Assembly: GCA_002362105.1 (NCBI GenBank)
Contig: DETD01000019.1
Location: forward strand, 12,684 to 76,683
DNA from: Bacteroidales bacterium UBA3297
GTDB lineage: Bacteria; Bacteroidota; Bacteroidia; Bacteroidales; Paludibacteraceae
Length of the DNA: 64,000 nucleotides
Direction of reading: 5' to 3'
Part shown: positions 53,848 through 62,887 of the stretch, piece by piece
Numbering within the stretch: the first letter of the stretch is position 1
Layout: every line of letters begins with the position of its first letter
Made by a program: the position numbers and the translations under genes
Notes under the pieces: model-generated
Seen by the model: the letters and a program-made list of their open reading frames with translations, nothing else
Told to the model about the DNA's origin: nothing
Database searches by the model: none

Positions 53848-55083
53848 ATGAACTTTATTTTCATATCTCCGCATTTCCCCCACACTTATTGGGAATTTTG
53901 TAACAGACTCAAGCAGAATGGTGTTACAGTTCTTGGTATTGCCGATGCCGACTACAATTCTTTGTCTAACGAGCTCAAAGAGTCGTTGACAGAGTACTAC
54001 AAAGTCGACAATATGGAGGACTACAACCAGGTCTTCAAGGCGGTTGCCTTTTTTTCGTTCAAATATGGAAAAATCGATTGGATTGAGTCCAACAACGAGT
54101 ATTGGCTGGAGCAAGACGCCAGGTTGAGAACCGACTTCCACGTTACTACGGGCATACAGTTCGACCAAATCAGGTCTATCAAGGAAAAGTCGGAAATGAA
54201 GAAGTACTATAAGGCGGGCGGAATTCCAACTGCCAGACAGGTCAAAGCCAATTACGGGCTCGTTAACGCCCAGAATTTTGCCGAGTTGGCCGGCTTCCCC
54301 CTCATCGGAAAACCCGATGTGGGTGTTGGTGCTGGTGGAACCTATAAGATTCATGATTACAACGAACTTACGGCTTTCTTCAACGAAGTTCCGTTTGTAG
54401 ACCATTATGTGATTGAGGAGTTCATTTCTGGTGACATCTGCTCGTACGACGCCATTGTTGACTCGAAAGGGGAACCCCTCTTCGAATCGATGACCGTGTG
54501 GCCGCCTTCGATCATGGATATTGTCAACAAGCAGCTCGACCTCGACTACTACGTCGCTAAGGAGGTGCCCAAAAAACTAAAACTCATCGGACGGCAGACG
54601 GTGAAGGCTTTCGAGGTGAAGAGCCGTTTCGTACATCTTGAGTTTTTCAGACTCGATTCCAACCGGGGCGAACTTGGCGGTCCGGGCGACTTTGTCGCAC
54701 TTGAGGTCAACATGCGTCCTGCCGGAGGTTATACCCCCGATATGATTAATTATGCACACTCCACCGACGTCTACCGTATATGGGCCGATATGGTGGCATA
54801 CGACAAAAGCCGTGTCGCCAGTGCAAACACACATACTGCCCACAATGCGCTCGCCAGAGCATGGAACAACGAGTATTACTGCGTTTTCGCATCGCGGCGC
54901 GATGTTTACAGCTACGTCCATTCACATCAGGAAATAGTTGAGCGCTACGCCGGCCAGCTTGTAATGTGCGAACGTATGCCTGAGATATTGTCTGGTGCTA
55001 TGGGAAACCAGATGTATACTGTTAAGCTCGCTACGGTAGAAGAAAAAGACGAGTTCATACGCTTTGTGCATGAAAAAAAATAA
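53848..55083 (+). CDS. ATP-grasp ligase, unknown substrate
   Basis: 411 residues from MNFIFISPHFPHTYWEFCNR. The N-terminal pre-ATP-grasp fold is followed by ATP-grasp elements: KKYYKAGGIPTARQVKANYG, FPLIGKPDVGVGAGGTYKI, HYVIEEFISGDICSYDAIVD and the metal/acidic loop FVALEVNMRPAGGYTPDMIN. It resembles carbamoyl-phosphate-synthase-type ATP-grasp ligases that join a carboxylate to an amine. An esterase gene follows 66 nt downstream; that pairing suggests a small-molecule or peptide-like product, but none can be named. Confidence 0.82.
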   Translation: MNFIFISPHFPHTYWEFCNRLKQNGVTVLGIADADYNSLSNELKESLTEYYKVDNMEDYNQVFKAVAFFSFKYGKIDWIESNNEYWLEQDARLRTDFHVTTGIQFDQIRSIKEKSEMKKYYKAGGIPTARQVKANYGLVNAQNFAELAGFPLIGKPDVGVGAGGTYKIHDYNELTAFFNEVPFVDHYVIEEFISGDICSYDAIVDSKGEPLFESMTVWPPSIMDIVNKQLDLDYYVAKEVPKKLKLIGRQTVKAFEVKSRFVHLEFFRLDSNRGELGGPGDFVALEVNMRPAGGYTPDMINYAHSTDVYRIWADMVAYDKSRVASANTHTAHNALARAWNNEYYCVFASRRDVYSYVHSHQEIVERYAGQLVMCERMPEILSGAMGNQMYTVKLATVEEKDEFIRFVHEKK

Positions 55084-55149
55084 CTATTTTAACGGATGGG
55101 CGGCCGTTTCCCGCCTTTTACTGTCACACTAAACCTATATTTTATCAGC

Positions 55150-55878
55150 ATGGAGGTTACCTATATAAAGCATTTCAGCCAGTCGCTTCAACGCGATATG
55201 GAGTATAAACTGTATGGCAACGCCGGACAGCCCGTCCTTGTTTTCCCTTCGCAGAACGGCCGTTTCTACGACTATGAAGATTTTGGTATGGTCGAAACCC
55301 TTGCGCCCTTTATCGATTCCGGGAAAATCAGACTTATCTGTGTCGACGGCATTGATTGGGAAACATGGAGCAATACGGGGGGAGATGCCCGCTGGCGTAT
55401 TGAACAACACGAACGGTGGTTCCACTATGTGGTAGACGAACTCATCCCTACCGTGCGGCGAGACAATGAGCAATTTATTGTTACGGGCTGTTCAATGGGT
55501 GGTTTCCATTCGGGAAACTTCTTTTTCCGCAGACCCGACCTCTTCCACACCTTGCTCGCCTTGTCGGGACTCTATCATGCCAGTTATTTCTTTGGCAGTT
55601 ATTCCGACGAGTTGGTTTACAATAACTCTCCTCTCGACTTTCTGGCACAAATGCCGCCTGAACATTATTATTGGAACACTTACCGGAACCGGCGCATTAT
55701 CTGCTGTGTTGGGCAGGGACGTTGGGAAGACGACTTGCTCGATTCCACACGCCGACTCGATGCCTTACTCTCGCAGAAAAATGTTCCCCACTGGTTCGAT
55801 TACTGGGGCCACGATGTTGACCACGATTGGGTGTGGTGGCGCAAACAAATTGCTTACTTTATGGATAAAATTCTGTGA
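55150..55878 (+). CDS. Alpha/beta-hydrolase esterase (esterase D family)
   Basis: 242 residues from MEVTYIKHFSQSLQRDMEYK. The hydrolase fold has PVLVFPSQNGRFYDYEDFG, the nucleophile elbow VTGCSMGGFHSGNFF (G-C-S-M-G, Ser nucleophile), GQGRWEDDLLDSTRRLDALL with a likely catalytic Asp, and the terminal HDVDHDWVWWRKQI with a catalytic His. It is cytosolic, with no signal peptide. A longer frame from 55096 is rejected. It follows the ATP-grasp gene and ends in a clear terminator. Confidence 0.85.
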   Translation: MEVTYIKHFSQSLQRDMEYKLYGNAGQPVLVFPSQNGRFYDYEDFGMVETLAPFIDSGKIRLICVDGIDWETWSNTGGDARWRIEQHERWFHYVVDELIPTVRRDNEQFIVTGCSMGGFHSGNFFFRRPDLFHTLLALSGLYHASYFFGSYSDELVYNNSPLDFLAQMPPEHYYWNTYRNRRIICCVGQGRWEDDLLDSTRRLDALLSQKNVPHWFDYWGHDVDHDWVWWRKQIAYFMDKIL

Positions 55879-55909
55879 TTCCAAATATACGATAGTTGAA
55901 CCTAATAGT

Positions 55910-55944
55910 CTGACATTATCCGTCCGGGTAATGTCAGTTTTTTT
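55910..55944 (+). terminator. Terminator after the esterase gene
   Basis: 12-bp arms (55910-55921, 55926-55937) with one T-G pair and a GTCC loop, then a seven-T run. Confidence 0.85.
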
Positions 55945-56076
55945 ATGCCCTATTTAAACATAAAAACTTTCCCCTCCCGAAAACATTCGCTATCTTTAAA
56001 AACGGAAGTTGTTTCTAGTGCGCGTCGGCGGACTATGATCGCTTCCTTTGTTAGAAACGCTTTACACATATTCATT

Positions 56077-57054
56077 ATGGCAGATTTTAGAATAGGAATT
56101 ATCGGTGCCGGTTGGATTGCCGGCAAAATGGCGAATACGCTGAAACAGATGGACGGGGTTGAGGCCTATGCCATTGCGTCTCGTTCGTTAGAGAAGGCTC
56201 AAGCTTTTGCAGACGAATTCGGGGTCAGAAAGGCTTATGGCTCGTACGACGAAATGTTGGGTGATGCAGGTGTCGATATGGTCTACATCGCCACTCCGCA
56301 CTCGCACCATTACCAGCAGGCCGTTATGTGCATCGAGAAGGGGAAACCTGTCTTGTGCGAAAAGGCTTTCACGATGAACGCCAAACAGGCGGCCCGCGTG
56401 CTCGATTTGGCTAAACAGAAAGGTGTTTTTGTGGCGGAGGCTATTTGGACACGCTATATGCCTATTTCTATACAGTTGGCCAATTTGGTGAAAAGTGGTG
56501 TTATTGGCAAGCCTACTATGCTTACCGCTAACCTTGGTTACCCTATGGTGGGCAAGGAACGCCTGATGAAGCCTGAATTGGCAGGTGGCGCTTTGCTCGA
56601 CGTGGGTGTCTATCCGCTGAATTTTGCGGCTATGCTGTTTGGCGACAAGATTGAGAAGACTATCAGCACCTGCACCAAGTTGGAGACAGGGGTGGACGCG
56701 CAGGCGAGTATCACCCAGATTTTCGACGATGGAAAGATGGCTACCCTCAACTGCAGTATGCTGGCCCATACCGACCGCATGGGGGTGGTTTCGGGCGATG
56801 GCGGCTGCATTGTGGTCGACAACATCAACAATCCGCAACACCTGACGGTGGAAAACAAGGACTTTAAGATTGTTGCCGAATACGATGCACCTAAACAGAT
56901 ATCGGGTTACGAGTACCAGGTGACGGCCGCTATAGAGGCGATTCGTGACGGTAAGATTGAAACTCCTTTTATGCCACATAGCGAAACCTTGCGCATGATG
57001 CAGATGATGGATGCCCTCCGCAACGAATGGGGTATTAAATATCCGGGTGAGTAA
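56077..57054 (+). CDS. Gfo/Idh/MocA family NAD(P)-dependent oxidoreductase
   Basis: 325 residues from MADFRIGIIGAGWIAGKMAN, the Rossmann GxGxxG start. YIATPHSHHYQQAVMCIEKG and VLCEKAFTMN (the EKP motif, here EKA) follow. The C-terminal half has GALLDVGVYPLNFAAMLFG, with the conserved Asp and Tyr of the sugar-oxidoreductase domain. It likely oxidises or reduces a sugar or polyol; the substrate is unknown. The longer frame from 55945 lacks support. It precedes a WYL regulator. Confidence 0.9.
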   Translation: MADFRIGIIGAGWIAGKMANTLKQMDGVEAYAIASRSLEKAQAFADEFGVRKAYGSYDEMLGDAGVDMVYIATPHSHHYQQAVMCIEKGKPVLCEKAFTMNAKQAARVLDLAKQKGVFVAEAIWTRYMPISIQLANLVKSGVIGKPTMLTANLGYPMVGKERLMKPELAGGALLDVGVYPLNFAAMLFGDKIEKTISTCTKLETGVDAQASITQIFDDGKMATLNCSMLAHTDRMGVVSGDGGCIVVDNINNPQHLTVENKDFKIVAEYDAPKQISGYEYQVTAAIEAIRDGKIETPFMPHSETLRMMQMMDALRNEWGIKYPGE

Positions 57055-57207
57055 GTTGTAGGACGGGTTAAATTTTGGAGGTATGTGTTAATTCTTGCAA
57101 CAAAATAGTGTCGTGTATCGCAATTTATTACATCGTTGGTTTTTCTTTGTGGAAACGATTCTTCCCGGTAGAACGGAAGATGGCTAAATTTTGGTGATTT
57201 TTTACAT

Positions 57208-57215
57208 TATTTTTG
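57208..57215 (+). promoter_or_regulatory. -7 box TATTTTTG for the WYL regulator
   Basis: Exact TAnnTTTG, 17 nt before the ATG at 57233. No -33 TTG at 19-21 nt. Confidence 0.5.
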
Positions 57216-57232
57216 TTGTAAAGGAATGAACT

Positions 57233-58129
57233 ATGAGTATGATTCGGAAATATATATGGACCATCGAGACCATTAGGTCCTACAAGAAAATCTCTTTGGA
57301 GCAACTCAGCGACAGGTATGCTGCAAACGAGTCGGTAAGCGGAGGCTCGCCGCTGAACAGACAGACGTTATTCCGTTGGCGGAACGATATTGCCGAAATG
57401 TTCGGCATTGCGATTGAGTGCAAACACGAACTCTTCTATATTGCTAATCCGGAGGTGTTGGACCAAAGTGGACTTACCCAGTGGTTGCTGAATACTTATT
57501 CAACCCTAAATTCGTTAGAGAACTCGTTGAGGGTTAAAGACCGCATCCTTACCGAACCAATACCTTCCAGCGAGTTGTTTCTTAACGACATCATCGAGGC
57601 GCTGAAGCAGAACAGGCTGGTTAGGTTTACCTACACCAAGTTTGTCGATGGTGTGCCGAACGTTTGCACTGTCCGGCCCTATTGTGTCAAGCTGTTTATG
57701 CAGCGTTGGTATTTGCTGGGCTACTGTGAAGAGCGGAAGGGGCTCCGGACTTACGGGCTTGACCGTATGACTGATTTCTCCACTACCGATGAAAAGTTCT
57801 CGCTGCCAAACGATTTCGATGCTGAGGCGTATTTCTCTACCCATTTCGGCATCTCTACGGAAACATACATCAAGTGTGAAACTGTAACGTTTAAAGCCTA
57901 TAATCCGCACAACTGCTACCTGCGTGCTCTTCCGCTGCATTCGTCGCAGGAAGAGGTCGAAAAAGGTGACGGATACTCCGTTTTCCAAGTCAGGTTGCGT
58001 CCGAACTATGAATTCTACTGGCGGCTGTTGGGAATGGGCGATAAAGTCCAAATCCTTTCTCCCGAGGGAGTACGTCGGGAAATGATGATGATGATAAAGC
58101 GCATAGGAAGCCTCTATCAAAAGGAATGA
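57233..58129 (+). CDS. WYL-domain transcriptional regulator
   Basis: 298 residues. The N-terminal 80 residues look like a winged helix-turn-helix (IRKYIWTIETIRSYKKISLE, QLSDRYAANESVSGGSPLN, RQTLFRWRNDIAEMFGI). A WYL domain follows (about 115-195): LIIEALKQNRLVRF-type strand (DIIEALKQNRLVRFTYTK), VRPYCVKLFMQRWYLLGYCE, TYGLDRMTDF. A C-terminal WCX-like domain ends the protein. WYL domains bind nucleotides or nucleic acid and often regulate defence and stress genes. A second ATG at 57239 is possible. Targets are unknown. Confidence 0.9.
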   Translation: MSMIRKYIWTIETIRSYKKISLEQLSDRYAANESVSGGSPLNRQTLFRWRNDIAEMFGIAIECKHELFYIANPEVLDQSGLTQWLLNTYSTLNSLENSLRVKDRILTEPIPSSELFLNDIIEALKQNRLVRFTYTKFVDGVPNVCTVRPYCVKLFMQRWYLLGYCEERKGLRTYGLDRMTDFSTTDEKFSLPNDFDAEAYFSTHFGISTETYIKCETVTFKAYNPHNCYLRALPLHSSQEEVEKGDGYSVFQVRLRPNYEFYWRLLGMGDKVQILSPEGVRREMMMMIKRIGSLYQKE

Positions 58130-58152
58130 AAAATCGCCGGTTAACGTACTGC

Positions 58153-58485
58153 TCAGATTGAGAAGTTGAGGGCTTCTTGCCCGTTGACGAAAACCTTGTA
58201 TTTGCCGGCTCCCCAATTTCTGCAGTCTACCAGTTTTACACGCTCGCCCTGGAAGATGGTGATGCCCGATTCGGTGCAGATGCTAACCTCGGACCGTCTG
58301 TCAAGACAGAGCTTTTTGTTGTTGAAACTTACCTCCAGAAAGAAAAGGCAGTCGGGGTCGTCGCAGTCGTCGTACTCGCTTGGAAGAATAACGTGTTCTG
58401 CGTTTATACCGGTCTCGATGTCGAGGGCGTTTGCGTTAAACATGGTGCAGAGAAGTGAAGCGATAAGGAAGAGTTTTGTTTTCAT
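58153..58485 (-). CDS. Small secreted protein
   Basis: 110 residues from MKTKLFLIASLLCTMFNANA, a clear signal peptide; the upstream extension is rejected. The mature 90 residues have an Asp-rich YDDCDDPDCLFF and a beta-type end (ESGITIFQGERVKLVDCRN, WGAGKYKVFVNG), which looks like a small beta-sandwich of the kind seen in short Bacteroidales secreted proteins. Four cysteines in the mature part could form disulfides. Function is unknown. It converges on the WYL gene. Confidence 0.7.
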   Translation of the reverse strand: MKTKLFLIASLLCTMFNANALDIETGINAEHVILPSEYDDCDDPDCLFFLEVSFNNKKLCLDRRSEVSICTESGITIFQGERVKLVDCRNWGAGKYKVFVNGQEALNFSI

Positions 58486-58730
58486 AATCGTAAATTTTAA
58501 ATGTTTGACTTTAATTTTTGTTCTCGTCGGTGGGTTGTTCGTTCCCGTTGACAAGGCAAAGTTAGGATGTTGTTTGGGGGGCGTGCGGACAGAGGAGGAA
58601 AGGTTGCCGGACAGGTTGTGAACTTCACTTTTTGAACGTTTTTCACAGTTTGTACAAAATAGAATGCACTGTATATGAGTGTGATAGGTTTTTGTGCGTC
58701 AGCAAGACCTGTGGAGAGGGGGAAATAACG

Positions 58731-58738
58731 TATATTTG
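58731..58738 (+). promoter_or_regulatory. -7 box TATATTTG for the DUF1848 operon
   Basis: Exact TAnnTTTG, 22 nt before the ATG at 58761. No -33 TTG at standard spacing. Confidence 0.5.
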
Positions 58739-58760
58739 TTTATTAGAAAGAAAGCAGTTT

Positions 58761-59828
58761 ATGGCCCAGTGGAGAAAAGGTAAAATACAGCGCGAAAACG
58801 GTGAATGGGTCGATGCACAATTCCCGGTAATTGTGTCGGCAAGCCGGAGTACAGATATTCCCGCTTTCTATGCCGATTGGTTTTTCAACCGTTTGAGGGT
58901 GGGCTATTCGGCGTGGACGAATCCGTTTAACGGTGTTAGGGGGTATGTGGCTTATGCCGATACGCGTTTCATTGTTTTCTGGTCGAAAAATCCGAAACCG
59001 TTGTTGAGGCACCTCGACTATCTGAACGAGCGCAACATAAATTGTTATATCCAGTTCACCCTGAACGATTACGAGGCTGAAGGGTTGGAGCGTGGTGTCC
59101 CTCCGCTGGCAGAACGCATCGACACTTTCAAAACCCTGGTCGACAAGCTTGGCAAGGGGCATGTGGTCTGGCGGTTCGACCCGCTGATTCTGACCGATAA
59201 AATTGGCGTGGATGACCTGTTGCGTAAAATCCGTTATATTGGAGACCAGTTGCGCGGTTACACCGAGAAACTCGTTTTCAGCTTTGCCGATATCGCCCTC
59301 TACAAAAAGGTGAGGAGCAACCTCGAAAAGGGGGGCGTCAACTATTCGGAATGGACGAGCGAGCAGATGGTGGATTTTGCAAAAAGGCTGGTCAAACTGA
59401 ATAACGATTGCGGATGGGGCTATACTTTGGCTACCTGTGGCGAGGTGGCTGACCTCGAGGGCGTTGAACATAACCACTGTGTAGACGATGACCTGATGGT
59501 CCGTCTGGCCCATAACGATGACAAACTTATGAAGTTCCTCGGTGTTGAAATTCACACCATAGAAAACTCGTTGTTCGGAGCTGAGCCTGTTCCCTCTGGT
59601 GCTATAATGCTCAATGCCAACCAGTATGCAGTCAAGAAAAAAGACAACCGCGACAAGGGACAGCGTATTGCCTGCGGCTGTATGGTGAGCAAAGATGTGG
59701 GTGAGTACAACACCTGCCCGCACCAGTGCGAATACTGTTATGCCAATACGGGCAAGGAGGTGGCGCTGCGAAACTGGAAGCAGGCACAGGCCACAGGGTG
59801 GATTTCGGAAACTATTACGGGAAAATAA
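58761..59828 (+). CDS. DUF1848 protein with C-terminal CxxxCxxC motif
   Basis: 355 residues from MAQWRKGKIQRENGEWVDAQ. DUF1848 landmarks are IVSASRSTDIPAFYADWFFN, RFIVFWSKNPKPLL, GHVVWRFDPLILTDKIGVDD and LVFSFADIALYKKV. The C-terminus carries five cysteines: C305 and C307 (ACGCMVSKD), then C319, C323 and C326 in TCPHQCEYCYANTG. That C-x3-C-x2-C spacing is the radical-SAM cluster motif, but placed at the end of the protein. The family has no settled function; an Fe-S, SAM-dependent enzyme is inference. A methyltransferase-like gene follows 8 nt later. Confidence 0.85.
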   Translation: MAQWRKGKIQRENGEWVDAQFPVIVSASRSTDIPAFYADWFFNRLRVGYSAWTNPFNGVRGYVAYADTRFIVFWSKNPKPLLRHLDYLNERNINCYIQFTLNDYEAEGLERGVPPLAERIDTFKTLVDKLGKGHVVWRFDPLILTDKIGVDDLLRKIRYIGDQLRGYTEKLVFSFADIALYKKVRSNLEKGGVNYSEWTSEQMVDFAKRLVKLNNDCGWGYTLATCGEVADLEGVEHNHCVDDDLMVRLAHNDDKLMKFLGVEIHTIENSLFGAEPVPSGAIMLNANQYAVKKKDNRDKGQRIACGCMVSKDVGEYNTCPHQCEYCYANTGKEVALRNWKQAQATGWISETITGK

Positions 59829-59836
59829 ATAACCTT

Positions 59837-61165
59837 ATGGATATAATGAACTTTGCAGAGCACAATACGGTCTACGCGTATATGCTGAAATATATGGAGT
59901 CGGTCTCTTTCGACGAGGTCCGGAAGTTGTCGGACAGTTTTCAGGAACTGCTCAAAGCGTCGCTCGCCAAACTGCATGAAACGCTGAACCGGGGTGTCGG
60001 CCTCTTGGATTCGGAGCCTCAGATGGTTACTTACTTGTATTCTTTCGGCAAAATGCACCAGGCAAAACTCGAGTTGGCTTTTGGCAAACTGCCGAAAGAC
60101 TTCTTGTTGCAAGACGAGGTGGATATTGTTGATTGGGGCTGTGGGCAGGCAATTGCTACAATGTGTTATGCCGACTTCCTCCGCCAAAAGGGTTACCGCC
60201 AAAAGGTGCGGACCATTACCCTGGTCGAACCTTCTGAGTTGTGCCTGAAGCGGGCGGCACTTCATGCGTCGGTGTTCTTTCCCGATGCGGAAATCAAGGT
60301 TGTAAACAAGTCGTTCGACGAGCTTTCTGATACCGATGTAAACAGCGCAGATATACCTGTGTTGCATGTCTTTTCAAATGTGTTAGATCTTCAATTCGAC
60401 TTGAGCAAGTTTGCGGCCATTGTTGAGGGTAGCATCAAAGGTTATGCCCAGTTTGTTTGTGTCGGTCCCTATTTCGGACTTCCGGATAAGGACAGCCGGA
60501 TGAAGGAATTTGCAGAACTGTTGGGTGGGGTAACCTCTTTTTCAAAGTCGTTTGAGAAAGGCGAATTTAAAAACGAGTGGACGGCACAAGTTCGCTGTTT
60601 CTCGGTTGGTAAGTTGGAGGAACAACTCTCGACTGAGGTGACGGATGAAGACCTAAAAAATGGCGTTGCTGATGAGTTGTTCGGTGTGGTGTATAGTCGT
60701 GATGGAAAGCGCTTGCTTAAGTGTAAAAATAGTAAATTAGAAACATACAGCATTAAGGAGTGGACAAAGGTGGTTTGTTATAGGGCTTTTTGGAATTGCG
60801 AATCCTTGCAGTCCCTCACCCTTCCTGACTCTGTCACACGCATAGGAGTTTCTGCTTTTTCTGGTTGTACCTCCTTGCAGTCAGTCGAACTTCCCGCATC
60901 CCTCAAGCGCATAGGAGTTTCTGCTTTTAGTGGTTGTACCTCCTTACAGTCAGTCGAACTTCCCACATCCCTCAAGTGCATAGAATCTTCTGCTTTTAGT
61001 GGTTGTACCTCCTTACAGTCAGTCGTCCTTCCCACATCCCTCAAGTGCATAGAATCTTCTGCTTTTAGTGGTTGTACCTCCTTGCAGTCAGTCGTCCTTC
61101 CCGCATCCCTCAAGCGCATAGGAGTTTCTGCTTTTAGTGGTTGTACCTCCTTGCAGTCAGTCTAA
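59837..61165 (+). pseudogene. Methyltransferase-like protein with LRR tail, interrupted by a nonsense codon
   Basis: 443 residues before the stop. The N-terminal 300 residues read as a Rossmann methyltransferase: VDIVDWGCGQAIATM (glycine loop at 99-103), TITLVEPSELCLKR (acidic strand end at 131), IPVLHVFSNVLDL. From about residue 317 there are BspA-type leucine-rich repeats of 23 residues (AFSGCTSLQSVELPASLKRI). The TAA at 61163-61165 replaces the GAA/GTC codon of the other repeats. The same frame then stays open to a TGA at 61382-61384, adding two more LRRs and an acidic end (LPNDLEVEDDDSLF). The gene is therefore truncated relative to an apparent ancestor, or the base is an error. Confidence 0.75.
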
Positions 61166-61260
61166 CTTCCTGCATCCCTCAAGTGCATAGAATCTTATGC
61201 TTTTTTTGACTGCAACAAATTGTGTTCAATTAAGTTTCTTGACACCATCTTTCGCATAGT
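60785..61260 (+). repeat. 69-bp tandem repeats encoding LRRs
   Basis: Units begin at 60785, 60854, 60923, 60992, 61061, 61130 and 61199, each exactly 69 bp (23 codons). Units 2 to 6 are nearly identical at DNA level; the first and last are diverged. Such near-identical units can expand or contract by slippage or recombination. Confidence 0.9.
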
Positions 61261-61384
61261 CAAATCGGCTTTTTTGAAATGCTCTTCCTTGGAAAAAATC
61301 ATTGTCCCTAAAAACAGTGTTGAAAGATTCAAGGAAATGCTTCCTAATGATTTAGAGGTTGAGGACGATGATTCCCTTTTCTGA
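61166..61384 (+). pseudogene. Detached C-terminal part of the LRR protein
   Basis: 72 codons in the same frame as the preceding gene, beginning LPASLKCIESYAFFDCNKL and ending in a TGA at 61382-61384. It holds the last two LRRs (the second is SAFLKCSSLEKIIVPKNSV) and an acidic tail. No start codon or ribosome-binding site is suited to independent translation. Confidence 0.7.
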
Positions 61385-61411
61385 CAATACTGCGCAGCAT
61401 AAGGCGCATAA

Positions 61412-62674
61412 TCAGATACTTCGTTGATACTGTAAAGGCGTGCAGCCGTACTTCTCTTTAAAGAGTCGGCGGAAGGTATGGTCGCTGTTGAAGCCGCTGA
61501 TAAAGGCAATGTCGGTGACTTTTTCTTTGCCCTCTTTCAGTAACCGCTCGGCATGTGTCAGGCGCAGTGTGTTGACGTATTCGTAGAAGGTGACGCGCTT
61601 TACCTGGTTGAGATAGTCGGAAACGTAGTGGCGGTTGGTCCCCACTTTGCTCGAGATCCAGTCGATGTTGACTTCGCTGTCGAGGTAGAATTGGTCTGCT
61701 TCCAGTTTTTCGAAAATTTTGTCGAAGTCGGCAAATCTGTTGGTTGCTGTCGCCTGTTTGTTTTCGGTGCTTGGCGCATTTGAATCCGTTGTGCTTGGGT
61801 CGGTTACGGCCTCTCTGCTGTCGGCTCCGGTTGGTTGTACAGCCGGCTCTGCTGCTTTGTTGGTCTCGATGGCGGTGTTTTCCCGATTCCCTTCCTTGTC
61901 TTCCTCCGGTTTCAGGTCTTCAATCTGTTCCTCGATAAGGTCAATGGTTATGTCGTCGACCTTGTGGGTGAGGGCGCAACCTACAATACCAGAGAGGGAG
62001 ATGAAGGTGAGCAGGTCGTAGAGTATCATATACTCGTCCTTGTCTGTCAAAATGTTCAGTGGTATGTAGAGCAGGGTGAGTATGAACAGGCAGACCAGGG
62101 TCCAGAAGACCCATTTTGGACTTCTGTGCTCGAGGTTCGAACAGTTTTCTTTCAGTTTCTTGTCGAATTGTTGGATGAAGTAGCCATACCATGCCAATTG
62201 GGCCGCATTTAGCACAATGGTCGAAATGTAGGTGAACCGGTATAGTTTGAATGGCAGAACTTCGTAGATGTCGTTCAGCGCGAATAGCGAATAGGGAATC
62301 ATGATGGAGAAGTATACCCATGCCCGCGGTATCCTTCCCAACAGCACGGTAGCGCCAAACAGCATGGAAAGTGACAGAATGGCCAAATCGAGGTATTCCA
62401 ACAGCGTGTTGTATGCGGGGTAAATCCTGCCTATCTGGTAGTAGCCGCTGCTGGGTTGGAACAGTTCGGGTACAATCCATAATGAATAGTTGACCAAGTA
62501 GATGACCAAAAGCAGCCCTAGCGACTTGTGGATTGCTGTGTTAACGGTGTTTCTTTGGGGTTGAAGTTTAGGTAAAATAAAAAACAGGAAAATGGCGTTG
62601 ATCAGGAAATAGAAAATGTTGCCGCCCTGAACCATTATTCCCAAATACTCGGAAGCAGATATATAGGTATTCAT
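61412..62674 (-). CDS. AraC-type regulator with N-terminal multi-helix membrane domain
   Basis: 420 residues. The N-terminal 215 residues have about seven hydrophobic helices (GGNIFYFLINAIFLFFILPK, LLLVIYLVNYSLWIV and more). A charged, low-complexity linker (EEDKEGNRENTAIETNKAAE) follows. The C-terminal 110 residues are an AraC DNA-binding domain: YVSDYLNQVKRVTFYEYVNT, LRLTHAERLLKEGKEKVTDI and AFISGFNSDHTFRRLFKEKY. This membrane-bound AraC plan is common in Bacteroidota and implies sensing at the envelope; ligand and targets are unknown. Confidence 0.9.
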   Translation of the reverse strand: MNTYISASEYLGIMVQGGNIFYFLINAIFLFFILPKLQPQRNTVNTAIHKSLGLLLVIYLVNYSLWIVPELFQPSSGYYQIGRIYPAYNTLLEYLDLAILSLSMLFGATVLLGRIPRAWVYFSIMIPYSLFALNDIYEVLPFKLYRFTYISTIVLNAAQLAWYGYFIQQFDKKLKENCSNLEHRSPKWVFWTLVCLFILTLLYIPLNILTDKDEYMILYDLLTFISLSGIVGCALTHKVDDITIDLIEEQIEDLKPEEDKEGNRENTAIETNKAAEPAVQPTGADSREAVTDPSTTDSNAPSTENKQATATNRFADFDKIFEKLEADQFYLDSEVNIDWISSKVGTNRHYVSDYLNQVKRVTFYEYVNTLRLTHAERLLKEGKEKVTDIAFISGFNSDHTFRRLFKEKYGCTPLQYQRSI

Positions 62675-62724
62675 GTAAAGTTAACTTGGTTATACAAAGG
62701 TACACAAAAATAAGACTCAAAAAA

Positions 62725-62763
62725 AAGAACCGGCTGATATCGGTTCGATGTCTGCCGGCTCTT
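62725..62763 (-). terminator. Terminator downstream of the 25-codon ORF
   Basis: Arms 62725-62734 and 62754-62763 pair over 10 bp with one mismatch. The minus strand then reads TTCTTTTTTTTGAG. It lies 25 nt after the small ORF's stop and before the AraC gene's start. Confidence 0.75.
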
Positions 62764-62787
62764 TGTTGTCCAATGTGAATAATCTAT

Positions 62788-62865
62788 TTATTTTACGAAA
62801 GTGTAGTACATTTTCTTATAGATATATTTTCCAATACGTTTTAGCAGTTCCTTTATGTAGGCCAT
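62788..62865 (-). CDS. Candidate 25-residue basic peptide
   Basis: The ATG at 62865 opens a 25-codon frame with a TAA at 62788: MAYIKELLKRIGKYIYKKMY followed by YTFVK. Seven Lys/Arg and an amphipathic helical pattern are visible. A TAAATTTG box (complement of 62888-62895) lies 22 nt upstream and a clear terminator 25 nt downstream, so an independent short transcript is likely. Whether the peptide or the RNA is functional is unknown. Confidence 0.45.
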   Translation of the reverse strand: MAYIKELLKRIGKYIYKKMYYTFVK

Positions 62866-62887
62866 GATGGTTTGTTTTTGTTTGACA

